Assembly: GCF_037076555.1 (NCBI RefSeq) | Contig: NZ_AP029023.1 | Coordinates: 2,914,001 to 2,978,000, forward strand | Source of the DNA: Methylophilus sp. DW102 | GTDB lineage: Bacteria > Pseudomonadota > Gammaproteobacteria > Burkholderiales > Methylophilaceae | Direction of reading: 5' to 3' | Length of the DNA stretch: 64,000 nt | In this document: one piece after another, positions 47,919 to 56,757 of the stretch | Layout of the letters: every line of letters begins with the position of its first letter | Numbering within the stretch: the first letter of the stretch is position 1 | Made by a program: the position numbers and the translations under genes | The notes under the pieces: generated by a model | Seen by the model: the letters and a program-made list of their open reading frames with translations, nothing else | Told to the model about the DNA's origin: nothing | The model's database searches: none

Positions 47919-48520
47919 CGAATGTAAATATTACCAATGTTCGCCCAGACTTTGCATTAATTACAAAATGGGTGCAAACAAAAGCCAAAGTGCTGGATTT
48001 GGGTTGCGCAGATGGCACGCTGCTCACGCACTTGCATCAAACACTGGGCATTACAGGCTACGGCATTGAAAAAGACGATGCCAATTGGTTGGCAGCATTA
48101 AAAAATGGCGTGGATGTGATTCAAATGAACCTCGAAGAAGGCCTGTCCGGCTTTGAAGACCAGTCGTTTGATACAGTCATTTTGTCGCAAACCTTGCAGG
48201 CCATGCACAATACTGAAAGCATCGTGCATGAAATGCTGCGGGTAGGGCGCGAAATCATCGTCACCTTCCCCAATTTTGGCTATTGGCGCAACCGCCTGCA
48301 AATCACGCTGGGCAACATGCCCGTCTCCAAAAGCCTGCCCTATCAATGGTACGACACACCCAACGTGCACCTATGCACCATCAACGACTTTGACCACTTT
48401 TGCCGCCAGCACAACATTCAAGTCATTGAACGTAAAGTGATTACCGATGGCCAGGATATTCACTTTTTGCCTAATCTGCTGGGCAATCTCGCGATGTACC
48501 GGTTGAAACGCGCCGCCTGA
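47915..48520 (+). CDS. metW: Methionine biosynthesis protein MetW
   Basis: SAM-methyltransferase-like protein needed with MetX for homoserine acylation in several proteobacteria. 201 aa. SAM-binding motif [15 protein letters not shown] is followed by [20 protein letters not shown] and [13 protein letters not shown], which are MetW hallmarks. Coupled to metX. Confidence 0.95.
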   Translation: MTNVNITNVRPDFALITKWVQTKAKVLDLGCADGTLLTHLHQTLGITGYGIEKDDANWLAALKNGVDVIQMNLEEGLSGFEDQSFDTVILSQTLQAMHNTESIVHEMLRVGREIIVTFPNFGYWRNRLQITLGNMPVSKSLPYQWYDTPNVHLCTINDFDHFCRQHNIQVIERKVITDGQDIHFLPNLLGNLAMYRLKRAA

Positions 48521-48539
48521 CAACATCAAGCCAGCTATT

Positions 48540-50453
48540 TCAAGAAAGATTGAGCGCTTTCAGGCGCCGGTAAAGCGTATTTCTGCTTAACCCCAGCTGA
48601 CGGGACACCGCTGAAATATTGCCGCCATGTTGCAGCATGGCTTGCCGGATCGCTTCATCATTTTGCACTTTCAGGCTGGCCGCTGGCAACGCGGCCATGC
48701 CGACCGCAGCCGGCTCAGCATCTGCTTTTTTGGCATGCATTTCATCCAGAAAATCCTGCATCAAATGCTGGCGACCAATCACGCCGCCATCCGCCAATGC
48801 CACGGCTGTACGTAAGACATTATGCAACTGGCGTACATTGCCCGGCCAGGGGTGGTCATTAAACAGCGCCACCACCTCTTCACTCAAGGTGGCTTGCGGC
48901 GCCTGTTCAATTTGCAGAATGACCTGAATTAACCTTGCCATATCCAGCCGCTCCCGCAGCGCAGGCAATTGCACACTGAGGCCATTGATGCGGTAATACA
49001 AATCACTGCGGAACTCGCCTGCAGCCACTTTATCTTTCAACTTCTGATTCGTCGCGCTGAGCAGCATAAAGTTGACCGGGATAGACTTGCTGCCGCCCAA
49101 CGGCGTCACGCTGCGCTCTTGCAAGACGCGCAACAAGCGCGCTTGCAGTGACAATGGCATATCGCCAATCTCATCCAGAAACAAGGTGCCGCCATCCGCT
49201 TGCTGGATTTTGCCAAGATTGCCTTTACGCTTGGCCCCTGTATAGGCGCCTTCTTCATAGCCAAACAGTTCGGCTTCAATCAGCCCTTCTGGCAAGGCCG
49301 CACAGTTGACGGCAATAAACGGCTTGTGGCGGCGCGCACTGGCATCGTGAATCGCGCGTGAAAATAATTCTTTACCGGCCCCGGTCTCGCCGAGGATCAG
49401 CACCGGGATGTCTTTGTCCAGCACTTGCTTCACTTGCGTGATCGCCAGCTTGAATTGCGGGTCGCCACTGTCCAGCAGCTCCAGACTGGCGGCAGACTCG
49501 CGCGGCGCCAGCGGCGGCATTTTTTTCGGAGCGGAAGGCGCCTGGCTCGCCGAGGCGCGGGCATATAACCGCGCGCCATTACGCAGATGCAGTGGAAACA
49601 GGACATCGGCATTTAAACCGCGTTGCTTGAACGCGATCCACGACTCGTCAAAAATATCTTCAAATGCAATACGCCGCGCAGAGAGGCTATCCTGGTCCAG
49701 CGGCAAACCAAACTGAAACTGACCACTACGGTTGATCGTCTGTAGCTGGCCAGCCGCATCAAACAACGCCACCCCTTCCCACAAGGTACCAATAAATTCT
49801 GGCCGCACATGAAAATGCACGGCGATTTCACCCTCTGCAGTGGCATGAAACAGCCGGTTTTCGACCATTTGTGCCGCCATTTTGACCAGGGCCAGCGTAT
49901 GCTGCTGCGGCGCATTGAGGTCGTTGGATACGTCCAGCGTCGCAACCAAATGGTTATTGGCAGCAAAGATAGGCACAGCGGAACAACTGAGTGAATGATG
50001 ATAGGCCATGAAGTGCTCAGCCCCCTGCACACTGATGGCCAGGCGCTCTACCAGCGCAGTGCCTATGGCATTGGTGCCCCGGTGCTCTTCGCTCCACGAC
50101 GCGCCAGGCAATAATGAGGCGCGGATCTGATTTTCATCCACGCCTTCACCCATGGTGCGCAAAATCACCCCTTCGTTATCGGTCAAAATCACCAGGCTAC
50201 GCGTATGGGCAATTTGCTCACTCAAGGTGATCATTTCCGGTTCGGCTTGCGCCAATAACAGGCGGTTTTTCTCCAGCCGCTGCGCCAATTCCTGGGCAGT
50301 AATAATCTGATCTTCTGCCGGGGCTTGCTCATCCACGCCTTTGACCATACACCGCCGCCACGAGCGGGCAATCGCTTCGGCAATGGCGCGCTGATCATCA
50401 CGCAAGCCTGCTTGCGGCAGAGGGGTGGAGGAGGGGGAATACTTGTTGGGCAT
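48540..50453 (-). CDS. AcoR-like sigma-54 activator beside xoxF
   Basis: Enhancer-binding protein, 637 aa from ATG 50453; the frame is open up to 50627 but those extra codons run into the intergenic regulatory region. It has an N-terminal GAF-type sensor region (residues 75-250) and no receiver domain, so it should sense a small molecule, not a kinase. The AAA+ domain has Walker A LGETGAGK (near 354) and the sigma-54 contact loop GAYTGA (near 403, a Phe-to-Tyr variant of GAFTGA). A C-terminal Fis-type helix-turn-helix ends the protein (GGNISAVSRQLGLSRNTLYR). Divergent from xoxF, whose promoter is sigma-54 type, so xoxF is the probable target. The inducer is unknown. Confidence 0.93.
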   Translation of the reverse strand: MPNKYSPSSTPLPQAGLRDDQRAIAEAIARSWRRCMVKGVDEQAPAEDQIITAQELAQRLEKNRLLLAQAEPEMITLSEQIAHTRSLVILTDNEGVILRTMGEGVDENQIRASLLPGASWSEEHRGTNAIGTALVERLAISVQGAEHFMAYHHSLSCSAVPIFAANNHLVATLDVSNDLNAPQQHTLALVKMAAQMVENRLFHATAEGEIAVHFHVRPEFIGTLWEGVALFDAAGQLQTINRSGQFQFGLPLDQDSLSARRIAFEDIFDESWIAFKQRGLNADVLFPLHLRNGARLYARASASQAPSAPKKMPPLAPRESAASLELLDSGDPQFKLAITQVKQVLDKDIPVLILGETGAGKELFSRAIHDASARRHKPFIAVNCAALPEGLIEAELFGYEEGAYTGAKRKGNLGKIQQADGGTLFLDEIGDMPLSLQARLLRVLQERSVTPLGGSKSIPVNFMLLSATNQKLKDKVAAGEFRSDLYYRINGLSVQLPALRERLDMARLIQVILQIEQAPQATLSEEVVALFNDHPWPGNVRQLHNVLRTAVALADGGVIGRQHLMQDFLDEMHAKKADAEPAAVGMAALPAASLKVQNDEAIRQAMLQHGGNISAVSRQLGLSRNTLYRRLKALNLS

Positions 50454-50460
50454 GGAAAAC

Positions 50461-50511
50461 TGAACACCTGTCACGTCGGATTGAACAACTGTACCAGTAT
50501 GACACAGTTGT
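50461..50511. promoter_or_regulatory. Probable activator binding sites (UAS) upstream of xoxF
   Basis: Two direct repeats TGAACACCTGT (50461-50471) and TGAACAACTGT (50482-50492) lie 21 bases apart, about two helical turns. The second forms a perfect inverted pair ACAACTGT/ACAGTTGT with 50504-50511. They lie 105-155 bases before the sigma-54 promoter and immediately upstream of the regulator ATG, so they may also mediate autoregulation. Confidence 0.6.
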
Positions 50512-50615
50512 GAACAGTACAGGCTATCTTGCACAGAATCTCGAGCATTGATCATACTTTTATAACCTACTGATTTTAATATATTTTTTAAAAATTTCCA
50601 AAACATGATTGCGGT

Positions 50616-50631
50616 TGGCACACGCATTGCA
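50616..50631 (+). promoter_or_regulatory. Sigma-54 promoter of xoxF
   Basis: TGGCAC-ACGCA-TTGCA is an exact -24/-12 consensus (GG at 50617-50618, GC at 50629-50630). Predicted transcript start is near 50642, giving an untranslated leader of about 80 bases with GGAGG at about 50713 before the xoxF ATG. Confidence 0.88.
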
Positions 50632-50723
50632 ATGAGTGATCAAGCCGTCACAAAAGAAGCATTTGTTAACGGCGTGTCAACACAACTCATCCAGCTTCAA
50701 AGCAACCATTTTGGAGGTTATTT

Positions 50724-52592
50724 ATGCAACAACGTATCAAGCTTGCCATCAGCGCATTACTGTTAGGCAGCATCAGCACCAGCGTATGGGCAGATGCTGA
50801 ACTGGACACTTTAATGAAAGATGACAATCAGTGGGCCATGCAGCGTAAAGACTACGCGAATCAGGGCTATAGCCGCTTGTCACAAATCAACAAAGGTAAT
50901 GTCAAACAATTGAAAATGGCCTGGTCGTTTGCCACTGGTGTGAACCGCGGTCACGAAGGTGCACCGCTGGTCATCGGCAATACCATGTTTATCCACACCG
51001 CATTCCCTAACAACGTGTATGCGCTGGACCTGAACGATGACCAGAAAATTCTGTGGTCTTATTTCCCTAAACAAAGCCCGGATGTGCAATCCGTCATGTG
51101 TTGCGACAACGTGAACAAAGGCTTGGGCTACGGTGACGGCAAGATTCTGCTGCAACAGAATAATGGCGTACTGGTCGCTCTGGATGCAAAAACAGGGGCC
51201 AAGGTTTGGGAAGTAACTGTCAACGACCCAAGAACAGGCGCGGCCAACACCAACGCTCCACACGTGTTTAAAGATAAAGTAATCACTGGCTGTTCAGGCG
51301 GTGAATTCGGTGTACGTTGCCACATCAGCGCGTACAACATCAAAGATGGCAGCCTGATCTGGAAAGCCTACAGCACCGGTCCAGACAGCGAAGTCATGAT
51401 TGGACCAGACTTCAACAAGGAAAACCCACATTACAGCGCACTGTCTCTGTACGAAGACGTGAATGGTGGTAACAAAATGGGTGGTTCCTTCAAGAATCTG
51501 GACAAAGCACAACTGAAATTTCCAGAAGCCAACCTGGGTGTACGCACCTGGCTCAAACCACAACAGCAGAAAGATGGCTGGCAAAATGGCGGCGGCCCAA
51601 CATGGGGTTGGTATTCTTATGATCCAAAATTGAACCTGATGTACTACGGCAGCGGTAACCCAGGTACCTGGAACCCAGACGTACGTCCAGGCGACAACAA
51701 ATGGTCGATGACGATTTTTGCCCGTGACCTTGATACCGGCTTGGCACGCTGGGGCTACCAGATGACGCCACACGACGAGTGGGATTATGACGGCATGAAC
51801 GAAATCGTGTTGTGGGAAGCAAACGGCAAGCAATTGGCCACCCACTTTGACCGTAACGGTTTTGGCTATACCTTTGACCGTACCAACGGCACGCTGCTGG
51901 TCGCTGAAAAAATGCACCCGTTCGTCAACTGGGCAACCAAGATTGATCTGAAAACCGGTATTCCGGTCAAGGATCCAAAATACTCTACGCACCAGGATTA
52001 CAACGCAAAAGGCGTTTGCCCTTCTGCACTGGGTGTTAAAGACGAACAACCGTCCGCGTTTTCACCGAAAACCAAAACGTTCTATGTCCCGCTTAACCAC
52101 GTGTGCATGACCTATGAGCCAGTTGAATCGAAATATGTGGCCGGTCAACCTTGGGTAGGGGCGACATTGACCATGTTTGCCGGTCCAGACGGCGTGATGG
52201 GTGGCTTTATGGCTTGGGATGGCCTCAAAGGCAAAGCTCAGTGGTACAACAAGGAGAAATTCTCTGCTTGGGGTGGCGCACTGGTCACCGCGTCTGATCT
52301 GGTCTTCTACGGTACGCTGGACCGTTGGGTGAAAGCACTGGATGCCAAAACCGGTAAAGAACTGTGGAAATTCCAAGTAGGTTCCGGCGTGGTCGGCAAC
52401 ATGATCACCTACGGTCACAAAGGCAAACAATACGTCGGCGTACTGTCTGGCATTGGTGGTTGGGCGGCCGTGGCGATGAACCTGGGCTTGACCAATGATA
52501 CCGATGGCTTGGGTGCTGCCGGTGGTTACAAGGAACTGACTAAATACAACGCCGCACCTGGTGGTGGCGCCATGAATGTATTCAGCTTATAA
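50724..52592 (+). CDS. xoxF: XoxF-type PQQ methanol/alcohol dehydrogenase
   Basis: Periplasmic quinoprotein that oxidises methanol (or another alcohol) and passes electrons to cytochrome c. 622 aa with signal peptide ending at VWA (residue 23). Vicinal disulfide Cys126-Cys127 (VMCCDNV) and metal ligands Glu194 (GGEFG) and Asn312 (YYGSGNPG) are present. The catalytic Asp354 is followed two residues later by Asp356 (HDEWDYDG), the extra aspartate that marks lanthanide-dependent XoxF enzymes; calcium MxaF proteins have Ala there. It carries an insert at about residues 235-285 relative to XoxF5; together with the apparent host family this suggests the XoxF4 clade (inferred). Cys199 replaces the usual Gly in GVRGH. 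Sigma-54 promoter upstream, cytochrome gene downstream. Confidence 0.93.
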   Translation: MQQRIKLAISALLLGSISTSVWADAELDTLMKDDNQWAMQRKDYANQGYSRLSQINKGNVKQLKMAWSFATGVNRGHEGAPLVIGNTMFIHTAFPNNVYALDLNDDQKILWSYFPKQSPDVQSVMCCDNVNKGLGYGDGKILLQQNNGVLVALDAKTGAKVWEVTVNDPRTGAANTNAPHVFKDKVITGCSGGEFGVRCHISAYNIKDGSLIWKAYSTGPDSEVMIGPDFNKENPHYSALSLYEDVNGGNKMGGSFKNLDKAQLKFPEANLGVRTWLKPQQQKDGWQNGGGPTWGWYSYDPKLNLMYYGSGNPGTWNPDVRPGDNKWSMTIFARDLDTGLARWGYQMTPHDEWDYDGMNEIVLWEANGKQLATHFDRNGFGYTFDRTNGTLLVAEKMHPFVNWATKIDLKTGIPVKDPKYSTHQDYNAKGVCPSALGVKDEQPSAFSPKTKTFYVPLNHVCMTYEPVESKYVAGQPWVGATLTMFAGPDGVMGGFMAWDGLKGKAQWYNKEKFSAWGGALVTASDLVFYGTLDRWVKALDAKTGKELWKFQVGSGVVGNMITYGHKGKQYVGVLSGIGGWAAVAMNLGLTNDTDGLGAAGGYKELTKYNAAPGGGAMNVFSL

Positions 52593-52605
52593 GAGAGGAA
52601 GTCGC

Positions 52606-52926
52606 ATGCAATTGTTTAACCAAACCTTGCTCGCCACGGCCTTGCTGGCTGCCACAGCCTCTGCCATTGCAGGGAGTGGCGCCGAGGCCTTGGCTCAAAA
52701 AAGCGGCTGCTTGCTTTGCCATGGCATCGACAAAAAAGTCGTTGGCCCGGCTTACAAAGAAGTCGCCGCCAAATACAAAGGTGATAAAACCGCTGAAGCC
52801 AAGCTGATCCAGAAGGTGAAAGCCGGTGGCAGCGGGGTATGGGGTGAAATGCCTATGCCACCGAACAGCCCACAAGTGAAGGACGAAGATATCAAGACCA
52901 TCGTCCAGTGGGTGTTGAGTTTGTAG
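52606..52926 (+). CDS. Small class I cytochrome c, likely XoxF partner
   Basis: 106-aa periplasmic cytochrome from ATG 52606 (AGAGGAA ribosome-binding site), 13 bases after xoxF. Signal peptide ends near residue 23. Heme motif CLLCH and axial Met in the WGEMPMPPN region are typical of c551/c8-type cytochromes. It is much smaller than the classic cytochrome cL (XoxG/MxaG) that usually accompanies these dehydrogenases. Its position suggests that it accepts electrons from XoxF or carries them on to an oxidase. Confidence 0.9.
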   Translation: MQLFNQTLLATALLAATASAIAGSGAEALAQKSGCLLCHGIDKKVVGPAYKEVAAKYKGDKTAEAKLIQKVKAGGSGVWGEMPMPPNSPQVKDEDIKTIVQWVLSL

Positions 52927-53028
52927 TTCCCCTGCGAAATAAGGCGTCGGTGGCCTGTGCAATATGGATGATTCACTTGCCCACTGACGTCCTGTTTCCA
53001 ACCGTTTTACCATTGATCTCCGAGTGTG

Positions 53029-53055
53029 CCAACCCGCAAGGGTTGGCTTTTTTTT
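53029..53055 (+). terminator. Terminator of the xoxF-cytochrome operon
   Basis: The stem CCAACCC/GGGTTGG with a GCAA tetraloop is followed by nine T (53047-53055, after the C at 53047). It ends the two-gene unit before ampG. Confidence 0.9.
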
Positions 53056-53098
53056 GCCCCAAAATTAGCCAAGCCTTAAAAGCGTTTACAATGCGGGC

Positions 53099-54343
53099 AT
53101 GACGATCTCGCAAACCCTGTTTACACGCCGCATGCTGATGTGTGTCGCCCTAGGCTTCAGTTCTGGCCTCCCCCTGTATCTTTTGCTGCAACTGTTGCCT
53201 GCCTGGTTACGTAGCGAAGGCCTCAATCTCAAAACCATCGCCGCCTTTGCCTTTATGCAACTGCCCTATACCTGGAAGTTTTTGTGGTCGCCCTTGATGG
53301 ACCGCTACAGCTTGTTACAAGCGCTGGGCCGCCGCCGCAGCTGGATACTGGGCACTCAATTGGCGCTGCTGGCCAGTATTGTGGGCCTGGGCATGTTCCA
53401 TCCGCAGCAAGAAATCAGCATGGTCGCCCTGCTTGCCACACTGGTAGCGCTATTTTCGGCCAGTCAGGATATCGTCATTGATGCCTACCGCCGCGAAACA
53501 CTGAGCGATGAAGAGCTGGGGTTGGGCAACAGCTTGTATGTCAACGCCTATCGGATTGCTGGCTTGGTTCCTGGCTCGCTGGCCCTGATTCTGGCAGACC
53601 ATCTGGCCTGGTCGCAGGTATTTTTGGTCGTTGGCCTGTTTATGCTGCCCGGTATCGGATTTACACTGTGGGCGCAAGAACCCGTGATGGCCAGCGCGCC
53701 CAAAACCTTGCTCGCCTCCGTGATTGAACCTTTCAAGGAGTTTATTAATCGCAGCGGCTGGCAGCATGCACTGTGGGTGTTGCTGTTTATCTTGCTCTAC
53801 AAGCTGGGCGACAGCATGGCCACCGCACTCGCTACCCCGTTTTATATTGACATGGGCTTCAGCAAAACCGATATCGGCGCCATTGCCAAAGGCAGCGGCC
53901 TGGTCATGCAAATCGCCGGTGCCTTCGTTGGCGGCATCTGGATGCTGAAATTGGGTATTAACCGCGGTTTATGGATCTTTGGAGTCGTGCAGGCACTCTC
54001 CATCCTGGGGTTCGCCTGGCTCGCGGGCAGCGGCCCCTTTACCGAGATCGGTGCCCCGGAACGCAGCATGCTTGCGATTGTGATCGGCTTTGAAGCCTTT
54101 GGCGTTGGCTTGGGCACAGCGGCTTATGTGGCCTACATGGCACGCGAAACCAACCCCGCCTATACCGCAACCCAGCTCGCCTTGTTTACCAGCCTATCCG
54201 CCGTACCGCGCTCGGTTTTTAATGCTCTGACTGGTGGCATGGTGGAGGCACTGGGATGGCAGCAGTTTTTTTATGTGTGCACTTTGCTGGCAATCCCGGG
54301 GATGTTGCTGTTGTTTAAGGTAGCTCCTTGGCGGGAAAAATAG
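53099..54343 (+). CDS. ampG: AmpG-family muropeptide permease (MFS)
   Basis: Twelve-segment major facilitator that imports anhydro-muropeptides for peptidoglycan recycling. 414 aa. The first segment carries GFSSGLPLYLLLQLLPAWL, and LPYTWKFLWSPLMDRY is an AmpG signature, with DIVIDAYRRE in the first loop region. Mpl, another recycling enzyme, is encoded about 8 kb downstream. Substrate assignment is by family only. Confidence 0.9.
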   Translation: MTISQTLFTRRMLMCVALGFSSGLPLYLLLQLLPAWLRSEGLNLKTIAAFAFMQLPYTWKFLWSPLMDRYSLLQALGRRRSWILGTQLALLASIVGLGMFHPQQEISMVALLATLVALFSASQDIVIDAYRRETLSDEELGLGNSLYVNAYRIAGLVPGSLALILADHLAWSQVFLVVGLFMLPGIGFTLWAQEPVMASAPKTLLASVIEPFKEFINRSGWQHALWVLLFILLYKLGDSMATALATPFYIDMGFSKTDIGAIAKGSGLVMQIAGAFVGGIWMLKLGINRGLWIFGVVQALSILGFAWLAGSGPFTEIGAPERSMLAIVIGFEAFGVGLGTAAYVAYMARETNPAYTATQLALFTSLSAVPRSVFNALTGGMVEALGWQQFFYVCTLLAIPGMLLLFKVAPWREK

Positions 54344-54455
54344 GTTTTTCGCAGACAAATATGTTTCTTTTCGACTCTTGACGAGTTACTTTTCTTTGCT
54401 TGCACAGGCTGTGATTTACTTTTGAGTGCGCTTTGGGATTTTGGAAGGGTCTATT

Positions 54456-55139
54456 TCGCCTTTAGGCGACCATTCTTTCTTATGCTTGTCCATAAGAAAG
54501 AATGCAAAGAACAAGACACCCTAGCTTCCGCTTCATTCCTGCGTTGCTCGCCAAAACAAGCGGTCACGAAACTCGACCTGGCAGCTCACAAAATACGTGA
54601 GCTGGTGCGGGACTCGAACAGTCGCTGCCTTCTTCCTTGTTTTGGCTGCGCTACTCGGCGCGGCAGATAGGGGCCCGAAAACCCATGAGCGCCACCGTTT
54701 GTGGGCTAAAAAGAAAAGAATTTGAGTTTTTGAACGGTCCAAATTTCAATAGTGTGAGTTTGGCGAGATGAATCCCATTCCATCACGCTGAGTAGCGGAG
54801 ACGAAGTGGGGGATGTCGGCCATCGGCTGTTTGAGTTCCGCAACAAGCCACGAAGTGTGTGGCTTGTCAGGGCGAGTTTCGTGACCGCTTACTTTGTTGA
54901 TAACTAAGACTGCGAAGCAGTCTGTTACGGCGTAGGCTAACTTGCGCAGCAATGTTAAGCGTAGCGGCCGTAGCCAACAACGCAAGGAAGCCAAAGGCCG
55001 TGATGGCTGGGTACCCTCTTCTTTGGCTTCGGCCGCCACTGCGTGGCTTAACCTAAAGGTTAGCCTTCGCCGCAACACTGCGTTAGTTGTGGTTACTTTC
55101 TGTGGGGCAAGCAACAGAAAGTAACTCGCCTAGAGGCGA
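54456..55139. repeat. Hairpin-rich non-coding block, MITE-like candidate
   Basis: No gene is supported in 54344-55263. The block is bounded by matching small palindromes: TCGCC-TTTA-GGCGA (54456-54469) on the left and TCGCC-TAGA-GGCGA (55126-55139) on the right. Next to each lies a perfect long hairpin: 14 bp at 54471-54484/54491-54504, and 12 bp at 55092-55103/55114-55125. Inside are an 18-bp perfect inverted repeat 300 bases apart (54558-54575 with 54873-54890), and hairpins at 54844-54866, 54907-54923, 54987-55030 and 55049-55062. The mirrored ends suggest a discrete element. Short frames in it have no start signals. Confidence 0.55.
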
Positions 55140-55192
55140 AACAAACTCTTCATGCATTCGGCATCATATTAACAAAGTACTCACTAGAGCAC

Positions 55193-55221
55193 TTGGATTC
55201 CGACCTACGTCAGAATGACAG
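55193..55221. repeat. REP-like repeat copy 1
   Basis: TTGGATTCCGACCTACGTCAG followed by AATGACAG resembles the dispersed GGATTCC...GGAATGAC palindromes common in betaproteobacterial intergenic DNA. A related copy is at 57214-57241. It contains an imperfect stem TTC-GAC/GTC-GAA. Confidence 0.55.
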
Positions 55222-55263
55222 AACGCACTATCCCAGCAAGCTAAAAAGAACAACCTTGCTTAC

Positions 55264-56037
55264 TCAATCCGCATAATCCACAATCAAAGGTGCATGGTCA
55301 CTAAACCGTTCCGCCTTATACACGCTCGCCGCCATCACCTTCGCACCTAACGCAGGCGTTGCTAGCTGATAATCAATGCGCCAACCCACATTCTTGGCCC
55401 AAGCCTGCCCACGGTTACTCCACCAGGTGTAGCACGCATCGGTGGTGTCCGGATACAGCGTCCGATAAGTGTCGACCCAGCCGACACGTTGCAACACATC
55501 CCCCATCCAGGCGCGCTCTTCTGGCAAAAAGCCGGAGTTCTTTTTATTGCCTTTCCAGTTTTTGAGGTCGATTTCCTGATGGGCAATATTCCAGTCGCCG
55601 CAAATTACGACCTCGCGGCCACAGGCAATCAACTGCTCCAGATGCGGCAAAAATTTTGCCATCACGGCAAATTTGAATTGCTGCCGCTCTTCGCCGCTAG
55701 AGCCGCTCGGCAGGTATAAAGACACCACGCTTAGATTGCCGTACTGACATTCCAGATAGCGCCCTTCAGCGTCTATTTCGGCATGGCCCAAGCCAATAAT
55801 CACCTTGTCTGCAGGCTGCTTGCTGTAAATCCCCACACCGCTATAGCCCTTTTTCTCAGCATAGTGAAAATAGCCGTGGTAACCAGGCGGCTGCAGCATG
55901 TCAGGCTGCATGTCACCGGCTTGGGCTTTGAGCTCCTGTAAACACACAATCTCGCCGCCACTATTCGCCAGCCAGGGCAAAAAGCCTTTGTTGCAGGCTG
56001 ACCGTATGCCATTGAGGTTCAAGGTTATAATACGCAT
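55264..56037 (-). CDS. xthA: Exodeoxyribonuclease III (AP endonuclease)
   Basis: Cuts DNA at abasic sites and digests 3' ends in base-excision repair. 257 aa. Motifs are [15 protein letters not shown] (metal-binding Asn), CLQELKAQ (metal Glu), [16 protein letters not shown], the WWSNRG and [11 protein letters not shown] region and the C-terminal [10 protein letters not shown] catalytic His. Divergent from pyrE, with 27 bases between start codons. Confidence 0.95.
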   Translation of the reverse strand: MRIITLNLNGIRSACNKGFLPWLANSGGEIVCLQELKAQAGDMQPDMLQPPGYHGYFHYAEKKGYSGVGIYSKQPADKVIIGLGHAEIDAEGRYLECQYGNLSVVSLYLPSGSSGEERQQFKFAVMAKFLPHLEQLIACGREVVICGDWNIAHQEIDLKNWKGNKKNSGFLPEERAWMGDVLQRVGWVDTYRTLYPDTTDACYTWWSNRGQAWAKNVGWRIDYQLATPALGAKVMAASVYKAERFSDHAPLIVDYAD

Positions 56038-56064
56038 TGTTTAAATACTTTCTGCTTTTTTAAA

Positions 56065-56712
56065 ATGACTGCCAACACACTTAGTGCCGATTTTATTGCT
56101 TTTTCCATCCACAAACAGGTATTGCGCTTTGGTGAATTTAAAACCAAAGCCGGCCGCTTGAGCCCATATTTTTTTAATGCTGGCCTGTTTGATGACGGCG
56201 AGAGCATGCTCAAACTGGGTGAGTTTTATGCAAACAGCATTCTACAGTCTGGCTTGCAATTCGACATGCTGTTTGGGCCAGCTTATAAAGGCATTCCGCT
56301 GGTGACCGCGATCAGTATTGCATTTGCACGTCTGGGCCATAATTATCCGTATGCGTATAACCGCAAAGAAGCCAAGGACCATGGCGAAGGCGGGACGTTG
56401 GTCGGGGCTGCATTGAACGGCCGTGTGCTGATTATTGATGACGTGATTTCTGCGGGCACTTCTATCCGGGAGTCTGTTGAACTCATCCGCAAAGCAGGAG
56501 CCACGCCTTGCGCGGTCAGCATCGCCCTGGATCGCCAGGAAAAGGGGCTAGGGGAGTTGTCTGCCGTGCAGGAGGTTGAACAAACCAACCAGATGCCGGT
56601 GGTCAGTATTGCCAAACTGGCTGACCTGTTTGCCTATTTGCAAGGCAACGAAAAGCTGGCGCAGTATTTCCCGGCCATTGAAGCGTACCGCGCACAATAT
56701 TGCGTACGCTAA
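56065..56712 (+). CDS. pyrE: Orotate phosphoribosyltransferase
   Basis: Makes orotidine monophosphate from orotate and PRPP. 215 aa. PRPP-binding motif [17 protein letters not shown] and the flexible loop [14 protein letters not shown] with catalytic Lys are both present. The N-terminal [19 protein letters not shown] matches the family. Confidence 0.96.
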   Translation: MTANTLSADFIAFSIHKQVLRFGEFKTKAGRLSPYFFNAGLFDDGESMLKLGEFYANSILQSGLQFDMLFGPAYKGIPLVTAISIAFARLGHNYPYAYNRKEAKDHGEGGTLVGAALNGRVLIIDDVISAGTSIRESVELIRKAGATPCAVSIALDRQEKGLGELSAVQEVEQTNQMPVVSIAKLADLFAYLQGNEKLAQYFPAIEAYRAQYCVR

Positions 56713-56728
56713 GCCGGCGGATCCCACC

Positions 56729-56757
56729 AAAAAGCGAGCATCGGCTCGCTTTTTTTA
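56729..56757. terminator. Bidirectional terminator between pyrE and the yidB-like gene
   Basis: The stem GCGAGC/GCTCGC with an ATCG loop has A before and a T-run after it. It overlaps the stop of the minus-strand gene. Confidence 0.85.

Noticed and set aside
50724..52592. Calling the PQQ enzyme MxaF (calcium methanol dehydrogenase)
   Set aside because: It has Asp-Tyr-Asp at the catalytic site instead of Asp-x-Ala, and no mxaI or other mxa genes follow.
54422..54670. 82-residue frame in the hairpin block
   Set aside because: No ribosome-binding site, its codons run through a perfect hairpin and the 18-bp inverted repeat, and the protein has no family features.
54746..55114. 122-residue minus-strand frame in the hairpin block
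   Set aside because: Composed of inverted-repeat arms; translation gives low-quality sequence typical of spurious frames in such repeats.
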